Positions 55,110 through 62,363 of a DNA stretch of 64,000 nucleotides are shown here, piece by piece. Source of the stretch: Chitinophaga sp. 180180018-3 (GTDB taxonomy: Bacteria > Bacteroidota > Bacteroidia > Chitinophagales > Chitinophagaceae). The stretch's first letter is position 1. Each line of letters starts with the position of its first letter. Location: contig NZ_CP140772.1 in assembly GCF_037893185.1 (NCBI RefSeq), positions 2,542,001 through 2,606,000 on the forward strand. Reading direction: 5' to 3'. The translations under genes and the position numbers were made by a program. A model generated the notes under the pieces. The model was given only the letters and a program-made list of their open reading frames with translations. It was not told the DNA's origin and did not search any database.

Positions 55110-55115
55110 GTCACC
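55100..55115 (+). promoter_or_regulatory. CRP-like operator upstream of the YceI operon
   Basis: TGTGA-TGTAAG-TCACC is one base off the CRP consensus (TGTGA-N6-TCACA). It overlaps the stop codon of the Crp/Fnr gene. A -7 like TTACTTTG lies at 55138-55145, so the site would be centred about 42 bases before the predicted transcript start, the class II activator position. The regulator next door keeps the residues that read TGTGA. Confidence 0.55.
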
Positions 55116-55179
55116 TAATCGGCCGGAAATCCCATCGTTACTTTGTATCATAAATTTTAAAACATTTAAATACAAAGCA

Positions 55180-55722
55180 ATGAAAACGCAAAAATTCAAC
55201 ATCGCAGCTGCGCAGAGCAACATTGATTGGGTGGGTAGAAAAGTAACCGGAGCCCACAATGGAACCATCCACCTTAAATCAGGTGAACTCTCCCTGGCAG
55301 ATGGACAAATTACAGCCGGCAGGTTTGTGGTAGACACGAGGTCCATTAAAATACTTGATATTACAGATGCCGCTACCAATGCTCAATTCGCAGGGCACCT
55401 GGCCTCCGACGATTTCTTCGGCATTGAGCAATACCCGGAAGCATATTTCGACATTACTTCAGTTCAGGGCAAACAGGTGAAGGGTAATCTGACTATTAAA
55501 GGCATTACCAATCCTGTGGCATTTGACGTGGATACCATCTTGAGGGATGATACATTAACCGCAACAGGAAAGATCGTTATTGACCGCACTAAGTTCGGCA
55601 TTAAATTCCGCTCAGGAAATTTCTTCCAAAACCTCGGCGATACGCTTATTTACAACGACTTTGACCTCAATATTGTGTTAACCGCAAAAGCAGTAGAAGT
55701 GCCTGCTTCAGCACAAATCTGA
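55180..55722 (+). CDS. YceI family protein
   Basis: A 180-residue lipocalin-like YceI protein. The opening AAAQSNIDWVGRKVTGAHNG, the QFAGHLASDDFFGIEQYPEA block and the end with LGDTLIYNDFDLNIVLTAKA are typical. YceI proteins bind isoprenoid-like lipids; this one has no signal peptide and so appears cytoplasmic. It is the first gene of the operon downstream of the CRP-like site and is followed after 4 bases by the tautomerase gene. Confidence 0.93.
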   Translation: MKTQKFNIAAAQSNIDWVGRKVTGAHNGTIHLKSGELSLADGQITAGRFVVDTRSIKILDITDAATNAQFAGHLASDDFFGIEQYPEAYFDITSVQGKQVKGNLTIKGITNPVAFDVDTILRDDTLTATGKIVIDRTKFGIKFRSGNFFQNLGDTLIYNDFDLNIVLTAKAVEVPASAQI

Positions 55723-55726
55723 TGAT

Positions 55727-55945
55727 ATGCCATTCGTTAAAATTGAAATGACACGCGAGGGGATTACCCGCGAAAAAAAGCAGCAATTGATAAAAGGTAT
55801 AACAGACCTGTTCACTACCATTTTCAACAAAGATCCGCACCTGACCCATATTGCGATACAGGAAATTGAGCTGGACAACTGGGGATATGCAGGTGAGCAA
55901 GTATCAGTATTACGTGAAAAAGGCATTACTGCCGATAAAAAGTAA
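55727..55945 (+). CDS. 4-oxalocrotonate tautomerase family protein
   Basis: A 72-residue tautomerase. Pro2 (Pro1 after Met removal) is the catalytic base, followed by FVKIEMTREGITREKKQQLI. The C-terminal half with HLTHIAIQEIELDNWGYAGE is like the tautomerase_3-type proteins of this family. It tautomerises a small enol acid, with unknown physiological substrate. It lies between yceI and the SDR gene with gaps of 4 bases each. Confidence 0.9.
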   Translation: MPFVKIEMTREGITREKKQQLIKGITDLFTTIFNKDPHLTHIAIQEIELDNWGYAGEQVSVLREKGITADKK

Positions 55946-55949
55946 CTTT

Positions 55950-56684
55950 ATGAGCAAGCAAACAATAATAGTAACCGGGGCATCATCCGGCATAGGTGAA
56001 GCAATCGCAAAGTATTTTCTGGAAAGAGGAGACAATGTGGTCATTAATTCGGCTACATCAGAAAAATTGCAACAGACGTACCAGAGACTGGGAGGGGGAG
56101 CCAACCTGGCAATGGTAGCCGGCAATATTAAGGACAAAAAAACGGGAGAGCAACTGGTAGCAACGGCTATAGAAAAGTTTGGAGCTGCAGACGTTCTGGT
56201 GAACAATGCCGGCATATTTGAAACCAGACCTTTTCTGGAGGTAGATGAAGCCTATCTCGACCGTTTTTTGAACACTAATTTGAAAGGCACTTTTTTTACC
56301 ACGCAGGCCGTTATTCCACAAATGTTGAAGCAGCGTGGCGGTGTTGTTATCAATATCGGCACACCGCTGGTCAATAAGGGCATTGGCGGTATACCGATTA
56401 CTGCTCCGATGATGAGTAAAGCCGGTGTCCATTCGCTGACCATACAACTGGCAGCAGAGTTTGGCCGGCAGAATATCAGGGTAAATACGATTGCACCAGG
56501 CACCATACGTACGCCTATGCATGGCGGGGGAGCTGATAAAAGCGCTGGCCTGCATTTACTGGAGCGCGTGGGTGAAGCCGAAGATATCGCAGAAATGGTT
56601 TATACGGTTGCTAAAAGTAATTTTATCAATGGCGCCATTATTAATGTAGACGGTGGGTTAGGCGCTGGTTACAATCTGAACTAA
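55950..56684 (+). CDS. SDR-family protein with atypical active site
   Basis: A 244-residue short-chain dehydrogenase fold. The NAD(P) motif is TGASSGIG (residues 9-16), followed by NNAG at 86-89. K157 is present in MMSKAG, but the residue four before it, normally the catalytic Tyr, is P153, and the usual Ser region reads NIGTPL. The C-terminal RVNTIAPGTIRTPM is normal. I start at ATG 55950 (MSKQTIIVTG), 4 bases after the tautomerase gene. Confidence 0.9.
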   Translation: MSKQTIIVTGASSGIGEAIAKYFLERGDNVVINSATSEKLQQTYQRLGGGANLAMVAGNIKDKKTGEQLVATAIEKFGAADVLVNNAGIFETRPFLEVDEAYLDRFLNTNLKGTFFTTQAVIPQMLKQRGGVVINIGTPLVNKGIGGIPITAPMMSKAGVHSLTIQLAAEFGRQNIRVNTIAPGTIRTPMHGGGADKSAGLHLLERVGEAEDIAEMVYTVAKSNFINGAIINVDGGLGAGYNLN

Positions 56685-56685
56685 A

Positions 56686-57480
56686 ATGAAAATTATATTT
56701 CTGACAGCTTTGTTGTCCTGCGTATTGTGGGGCAGCGAAGCACAAAACAAAACTAAAATGGAAACTCAACAACAAGATTCATTAGCGATTTCTGACGTGC
56801 TGGAGAGTCGCTACTTTAAAGGAATATATGAAGGAGATGTTGCCCTGCTAAGCACTGTTTATCATCCGGGCACATTGTTTCTGGGCGACGTGAAGGGGCA
56901 GCCATACGCAAAGGATTTATCGCAATACCTGGATGGTGTGAAGAATCGTCAGAGCCCCAAAAATTCTGGCAAACCATTCAAAGGTGAGATACTTTCTATT
57001 AAAGTGGTTAATTCTATCGCCACCGTTGAAGTAAAAGTGGTGATGTACGATTTTGTCTATCAGGAATTTTTGTCTTTCCATAAAATTGATGGAAAATGGC
57101 TCCTGGTCAATAAAATGATTAGTGATACGGCTGGTCAGCTGGCTAATGAAAAGTCTTTGGATGTTCAGGGAACAGAAAGGAAGGCTAACCTGGTAGCATA
57201 TATGGAAATACTCCCCGCCTTTGAGAAAGAGATGAAAGCGTCTCTGGCTGTCATGGCAGCAGAAAGCAACCGGGAGGCGGGTTGTGTGCAATTTGTGGTA
57301 AATACCCGGAATGATTCACCTCTTTCGATAGTAGTTTATGAAGAGTATAAGAACGACGCGGCTTTTGAGGTACATAAAACATCTGCTCATGCCAGAAAAT
57401 TCTTTGAATTTGTGAAAGGAAAGATTGTGAATGATAAGATCGAAGCTGTTCTGCTGACAGCAGTAAACAGTTCAAATTAA
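56686..57480 (+). CDS. Secreted NTF2-like / antibiotic monooxygenase (ABM) fusion
   Basis: A 264-residue protein. A signal peptide (about 1-19, ending GSEAQ) is followed by an NTF2-like domain of the lumazine-binding type (about 35-155; ESRYFKGIYEGDVALLSTVY, SFHKIDGKWLLVNKM), and an ABM ferredoxin-like domain (about 170-260; SNREAGCVQFVVNTRNDSP, VVYEEYKNDAAFEVHKTSAH). Each half is common as a separate protein. It starts 1 base after the SDR stop, so it belongs to the operon. Confidence 0.82.
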   Translation: MKIIFLTALLSCVLWGSEAQNKTKMETQQQDSLAISDVLESRYFKGIYEGDVALLSTVYHPGTLFLGDVKGQPYAKDLSQYLDGVKNRQSPKNSGKPFKGEILSIKVVNSIATVEVKVVMYDFVYQEFLSFHKIDGKWLLVNKMISDTAGQLANEKSLDVQGTERKANLVAYMEILPAFEKEMKASLAVMAAESNREAGCVQFVVNTRNDSPLSIVVYEEYKNDAAFEVHKTSAHARKFFEFVKGKIVNDKIEAVLLTAVNSSN

Positions 57481-57498
57481 TTTTTTATATTCAAAGAT

Positions 57499-58581
57499 AT
57501 GTGGTATCAAACAAGCGTAACGGAGATATTAGGTATTGATTATCCTATCATGCAGGGGCCGTTTGGCGGTAACCTCTCGTCAGTACAGTTGGTGTCTGCT
57601 GTTTCAAATGCCGGTGGATTGGGTGGTTATGGCGCCTATACGAATAGTCCGCAGGAAATCGCGGAGATAGACAAACATATAAGAGCCGCTACCAATAAGC
57701 CATACAATCTCAACTTGTGGGTTTCAGATACAGATGTGGCAGGAGCAGATGGAACGGTTACTGATGAAGAATATCAGCGGGCTACCCGGTTGTTTAAACC
57801 TTACTTCGATGAATTGGAGGTGCCTTTACCGGCTAAGCCCGTACCTTTTCGATCCAGGTTTGAAAATCAGTTGCAGGTAGTACTTGACATCCGGCCTAAA
57901 GTATTCAGTTATATGTTTGGTACACTGACAGCCGATATTTTGGAACAATGCCGCAGAAGGGGGATTATCACTGTAGGAGCTGCTACAACGTTGGATGAAG
58001 CCATTGCATTGGAAGCAACAGGTACAGATATGATCATCGCTTCGGGGTTTGAAGCAGGTGGCCATCGACCTTCTTTCCTGCGGTCATCTGAAGCTTCAGT
58101 AACAGGGACATTTGTTTTGGTACAATTGATCCGGGAGAAAGTGAAAATCCCTGTTATTGCAGCCGGAGGGATAGCAACGGGTGCCGGCATCAGTGCTGCT
58201 TTGACACTGGGAGCAGATGCGGTTCAGATAGGAACAGCTTTCCTTGCCTGCGAAGAATCCAATGTTTTGCCTGTTCATAGAGAGATGTTGTTTTCGGAAA
58301 GGGCGAAATATACGACATTAACCCGCGCGTTTACGGGCAGACTTGGGCGCGGACTGACTGGCAGGATTGCGGAAGAGTTAAAAGGAAAAGAAGTTGAATT
58401 CCTGCCTTTCCCATTGCAGAGCCAATTTATGTCGTTCCTGCGGAAAGCCGCTTTAGATAAAGAGAAATGGGATATGATCCAGTTTTGGGGTGGACAGATT
58501 GCACCTATATTAAAACACCGGAAGGCAGACGAGTTAATGGGAGCATTGGTAAAGGACACAACTGCTTTATTCGAAAAATGA
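57499..58581 (+). CDS. Nitronate monooxygenase family protein
   Basis: A 360-residue FMN enzyme of the 2-nitropropane dioxygenase family. It starts VTEILGIDYPIMQGPFGG, has GFEAGGHRPSF around the phosphate-binding and catalytic His region, and GGIATGAGISAALTLGADAV for FMN binding. It oxidises alkyl nitronates such as propionate-3-nitronate. It is the last gene of the operon, 18 bases after the fusion gene. Confidence 0.92.
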   Translation: MWYQTSVTEILGIDYPIMQGPFGGNLSSVQLVSAVSNAGGLGGYGAYTNSPQEIAEIDKHIRAATNKPYNLNLWVSDTDVAGADGTVTDEEYQRATRLFKPYFDELEVPLPAKPVPFRSRFENQLQVVLDIRPKVFSYMFGTLTADILEQCRRRGIITVGAATTLDEAIALEATGTDMIIASGFEAGGHRPSFLRSSEASVTGTFVLVQLIREKVKIPVIAAGGIATGAGISAALTLGADAVQIGTAFLACEESNVLPVHREMLFSERAKYTTLTRAFTGRLGRGLTGRIAEELKGKEVEFLPFPLQSQFMSFLRKAALDKEKWDMIQFWGGQIAPILKHRKADELMGALVKDTTALFEK

Positions 58582-58584
58582 TTG

Positions 58585-58616
58585 CATAGCAAAGGCGTAG
58601 CACTTGCTCTGCTATG
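58585..58616. terminator. Weak hairpin between convergent genes
   Basis: CATAGCA (58585-58591) pairs with TGCTATG (58610-58616) over an 18-base loop between the nitronate monooxygenase and phosphopantetheinyl transferase stops. No clear T-run follows. Confidence 0.3.
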
Positions 58617-59301
58617 AAAATGATACCTTCCGAACGCTATACTGTTGATGATGAACGTCGGTTGCTATATGGCAAATGTAATGCTCAAAATGATCGACAG
58701 ATGAGACATACCACGGCTGACCGTTGAAATGGATGGTTGCGCCATCTGTTACATCGAGTGAGTCCAGGGAAGTAGAGATACCTCTTCCATCTGCTTTTAG
58801 AATAGCTTCTTTAATTGTCCAATATCGATAGAATAGAGGTTCCTGTGGAGAGGATTGTTCAATATTATTCCATTCCGTTGGTGAGAATTGCTTCTGAAAA
58901 TCGCCGATAGAAATAGGCACGCATCGTTCTATATCTATACCAATGCGTCCATTATAGCTGATGGCACAAACCACCATTTGACCTGAGTGAGAGATATTAA
59001 AATCTGGTGCGTTGATTATGTATGGGCGTCCATACTTCGTATATACGATATCATTCAGCGTAGCATTGCAATGCTTCTCTTTAAAAGCATGCAAGAGAAG
59101 CAGCTTTCCCAGGAGATTGGCATGTGCGTCCTGCCATCTTCTAAACCTGTTTATTTTTTCCCTGAACCTGCCAGGGATTTCCTGTAATAGTTGAGAAAAA
59201 CGTGCTGTTGATATAGGCGTATCGTAAGTAGCGTAATACACTACTGGAGATATTATTTGTTCCGGTATTTCGGGAAGATTGTTTGTTACCAACCTTAGCA
59301 T
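58612..59301 (-). CDS. 4'-phosphopantetheinyl transferase, Sfp type
   Basis: A 229-residue Sfp-type transferase that activates carrier proteins of NRPS, PKS or fatty acid systems by attaching 4'-phosphopantetheine. NISHSG (102-107), GIDIE (121-125, metal-binding D123 and E125) and WTIKEAILKADGRGI (161-175, with K164/E165) are the three family motifs in the right spacing. A TAACTTTG box (59326-59333, minus) lies 24 bases upstream. It sits close to the acyl-AMP-ligase gene at the right edge, which suggests service to that cluster. Confidence 0.95.
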   Translation of the reverse strand: MLRLVTNNLPEIPEQIISPVVYYATYDTPISTARFSQLLQEIPGRFREKINRFRRWQDAHANLLGKLLLLHAFKEKHCNATLNDIVYTKYGRPYIINAPDFNISHSGQMVVCAISYNGRIGIDIERCVPISIGDFQKQFSPTEWNNIEQSSPQEPLFYRYWTIKEAILKADGRGISTSLDSLDVTDGATIHFNGQPWYVSSVDHFEHYICHIATDVHHQQYSVRKVSFS

Positions 59302-59384
59302 ATGGCTATTAAATTTTTAGTTTATCAAAGTTATTAGCTTTTTTTACATCATTAATCGATTATGAAGAAGCAGTGTGCACATTT

Positions 59385-60278
59385 TTAAGATTTGTTGAAA
59401 TATAAAGTAGGTGTTGAGGCGTGTTTTAGTTGGTTCAGTAGCGCCGTTCTTACCTCATCTACGCTAATCCTGGTCATACAGAATTTGTCGTAAGGGCAGG
59501 GATGCCCGAGAATAAGATCCAGGCAGGGAGAACAGCGAACAGCCTTATAAATATTTATATTATTTTCGTGTCCCCATATAACCGGTTGTGCAGGTCCCCA
59601 TACTACGACACCTGGAATGTCAAAGGCATTGGTAGCATGGGAGTAGATAGAATTAACGCCGGCAAAGCTTCTTGCATATTTAATCAATCCAAATGTTTCC
59701 CGTATTGAGGTTTTTCCTCTGAGATCAACCGCATTCTCTATTGGTTTTTCGTCTTTTAGCCCTACCTGTAAAAAAGTATATTCTGGCATAGATGCGACCA
59801 GTTCATTCCAGTTATGTACTGGCCATTCCTGATTAGAGGTGGTACGTGATGTAATATGCAGTACAATGGGATTCCGGTAAGCGGCGATACTTTCCTGCGC
59901 GTTACGATTTTCCTCATCAGAAAGGTATATTTGTACCTTTTTGTCTGCCAGGGTTACATTGTATAGGTCTGCGATGATTTCTTTTACATTTTTATTGCAG
60001 AATAATGTTGGTTGCATAGCACCATAAAAAATATTAAAAAAACTTTCCTTGTTTCGATAGTACCTGATGAATGATATTGGGTTTTCCCAAAAGGAGACAG
60101 AGGTAATTCTATTTATGTAAGGATTGTTCTTTAAAATGAGCTGCATCTTTTTGTTGACGCAAAACACGATTATCTTTTTTTTAGGATCTTTTTCTTTAAT
60201 CGCTTTGAACACCGGGCTTGTTAATAATACGTCACCCAGGCCACCAAACATAATAACACGGAGGGTTTTATTATTCAT
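59385..60278 (-). CDS. Glycosyltransferase family 9 (heptosyltransferase-like)
   Basis: A 297-residue GT9-type enzyme. MFGGLGDVLLTSPVFKAIKE at the start is the N-terminal Rossmann half, and SFAGVNSIYSHATNAFDIPG with VVWGPAQPVIWGHENN at the C-terminus is the sugar-nucleotide half. It probably transfers a sugar to lipopolysaccharide core or a related glycan, using ADP- or UDP-sugar. It overlaps the small upstream gene by 8 bases. Four Cys near the end (SPCLDLILGHPCPYDKFC) are notable. Confidence 0.88.
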   Translation of the reverse strand: MNNKTLRVIMFGGLGDVLLTSPVFKAIKEKDPKKKIIVFCVNKKMQLILKNNPYINRITSVSFWENPISFIRYYRNKESFFNIFYGAMQPTLFCNKNVKEIIADLYNVTLADKKVQIYLSDEENRNAQESIAAYRNPIVLHITSRTTSNQEWPVHNWNELVASMPEYTFLQVGLKDEKPIENAVDLRGKTSIRETFGLIKYARSFAGVNSIYSHATNAFDIPGVVVWGPAQPVIWGHENNINIYKAVRCSPCLDLILGHPCPYDKFCMTRISVDEVRTALLNQLKHASTPTLYFNKS

Positions 60279-60507
60279 ACGGCAGAGCTTTATGAGTTGA
60301 AGGGTAGTCGGACGTTTCTTCTAATATCCACTCTAATTGAGTTAGAGCATATTCCCAGACTTTTCTTTCCTGAAAAAGGAAGCGGATTTTCCGTACACTG
60401 ATGTCACCAACATATTGGGCCATTTCAAATTTGGCCTTTTCTTCTATTATAGATAGGTTGCGCCTGATCTCTTCAATCCTGTTCTGGATGTCTGTTTTAG
60501 TTTTCAT
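60271..60507 (-). CDS. Small helical protein coupled to the GT9 gene
   Basis: A 78-residue protein, MKTKTDIQNRIEEIRRNLS and onward, largely helical and charged with no hydrophobic segment. It overlaps the GT9 start by 8 bases, which supports real translation and a functional link. I recognise no family. Confidence 0.6.
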   Translation of the reverse strand: MKTKTDIQNRIEEIRRNLSIIEEKAKFEMAQYVGDISVRKIRFLFQERKVWEYALTQLEWILEETSDYPSTHKALPYE

Positions 60508-61792
60508 GAAATAGTTGTTTAAAAGGAAGCTAACAGCTTTTTATTATTGAGTATTTTCCGGTTAATATTAAGGGAATTGATTTACGGAAAAGAAATATTA
60601 AGCAAACCAGTTTCACAGATTCTGCAAAAATATTTGGAGACAAGAAAAACCGAGCGTGATCAGTTTTTATTAATCGGCGTATAAATGAGTGATACTTTTA
60701 TGTTCAGCATGATGTGTGATATGGGTTACGTGAGCATATTTTTCTGTATCGGACTTAGATTATTCTTTCGTTTGTTCATGAATATCTCTCACTGAGACAT
60801 TGAAGTTAATAACTCGTCTATTGTTTTACGTGGAATGACTATAAATATACAGAAAAATATTTTGCAATGTCAATGCTTGATTTTAAGTACATAGTCATTT
60901 GAGGAAATGTAAAGGCGGCTACCTTAATTCCGCGATGCCTGTGCTTACTGTATTTGACCGGAATCGACTCCTCTTCTTCATTATTTATCTGACTGGATGA
61001 GCGATCGTAACGAGATGAATTATTTTTCAAATAAAATTTTTTCCGCCTATTGCATTTTTCAAAAAACATTCACTATATTCACTATCGAAAAAGTTACTAT
61101 TTTGTGTTTATGGCTTGTAACCAGATTTTTCAACTATGTTAACTTTACTTTTTTTACCCTTTTAAATTGTTGTAATCCTGCTTTAAGCACGTTATCAATT
61201 CCAGGTTCTAAGGTCAGATGGCTACTCAGTAGTTTTTAGTGTTAGCCATTAATTCTAATCCGTAATTATTTTTTAAGTTTTTTTATTAAAGTGAATAAGT
61301 GTTACTTATTGTAGCGTTAGCTATGTGCTGTAAGCTGTATAAGTTACTGTCACTTTGTAGTATCCGGATATTTTTTGGACGTTTTTGTTTTGAGTATGTT
61401 TCGGTTTAGTAACCGTAACGATAGTCACTGTCTGCTCTAATGGCTTGTCTGATTGATTTTTGTTGAGATGTAAGCGCCTTTGATTTAGTGAATAATGATT
61501 GCTTGTTTCTGATGCGAACTATCAGATACTTTTTTTACACAACGATTTTTTAGCATAAACCCTACCAGGGCATTAGTACCGCTTTTGCCTTTTCACTTTG
61601 TATATATCTGAACGGTGCATTGTCTTAAAACGATTATGCCTGCGATAGCTATGCTTGGGAACTGCTGCCAGTACACAATAGGAGAGCATGACGTGTGCTG
61701 ATAGGGATGGCTTTAACTATGGCGAATAATGAAATGATAAACCCAGGTTTATCTTAATCATAATACTTCCTAGTTGTAAAAATCAAAGTAAC
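60508..61792. other. 1.3 kb gene-free AT-rich leader before the UpxY/NusG gene
   Basis: No frame here is convincing on either strand; the longest (61069 to 60839, minus, 76 codons) has no recognisable domain. T-rich runs and near-consensus boxes (TCACTTTG near 61351 and near 61594) occur, but no full TTTG-N19-TANNTTTG pair. A long untranslated leader in front of a UpxY-type gene matches the arrangement used for processive antitermination. A decayed gene cannot be excluded. Confidence 0.6.
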
Positions 61793-62317
61793 ATGAGCAA
61801 CTTCGTAGCAGGGTGGTACCTGATCTACACATTGGCACGTCAGGAAAAAAAGGTGGTGCAGCAGTTAACGGAAAGTGAAGTGGAATGTTTTTTTCCTACC
61901 AGTAAATCGGTGCGTCAATGGCATGATCGGAAAAAGGTGATGGATACTCCGCTTTTTCCCTCATATGTATTCGTTAATTTAAAAAGCCTGAAAGAATTTT
62001 ACTACGGACAGCATGTTGCCGGCGCTGCATATTATGTAAAATTTGGAAAGCAATTGGCCAGAGTAGATCAGCAGGTAATCAATAAGATAGCAATGGTTGC
62101 ACAACATGGCGAGGAACTCTGTGTATCTGCCGACAGATTTCAGGCAGGTCAGGTATTGTTGATCAACAAAGGGCCGCTATGTGGGCTTTCCTGCGAAGTA
62201 GTGAAGTATAATGGAGTAAAACGTATATTGGTGAGAGTAGCCCTCTTACAAAGAAATATCCTCATCGCTTTTCACCCGGAGTATTTATCTCTACAGAGTA
62301 ATTATTCGATCGACTAG
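61793..62317 (+). CDS. UpxY-type NusG antiterminator
   Basis: A 174-residue NusG paralogue. The NGN domain opens WYLIYTLARQEKKVVQQL, with VECFFPTSKSVRQWHDRKKV and the central PLFPSYVFVNL. The C-terminal KOW region has SADRFQAGQVLLINKGPLCG. In Bacteroides, UpxY proteins prevent premature termination of their own long capsule operon; LoaP does the same for polyketide clusters in Firmicutes. This one is the first gene before an acyl-AMP ligase, so it probably antiterminates a biosynthetic operon. Confidence 0.92.
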   Translation: MSNFVAGWYLIYTLARQEKKVVQQLTESEVECFFPTSKSVRQWHDRKKVMDTPLFPSYVFVNLKSLKEFYYGQHVAGAAYYVKFGKQLARVDQQVINKIAMVAQHGEELCVSADRFQAGQVLLINKGPLCGLSCEVVKYNGVKRILVRVALLQRNILIAFHPEYLSLQSNYSID

Positions 62318-62363
62318 AGACTATACAGGAGAATACTTTTCAAATCTATATTATACAGCAACG

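Noticed and set aside
60839..61069. 76-codon minus-strand frame in the leader
   Set aside because: AT-rich, no domain, no coupling to a neighbour, and composition like the surrounding non-coding DNA.
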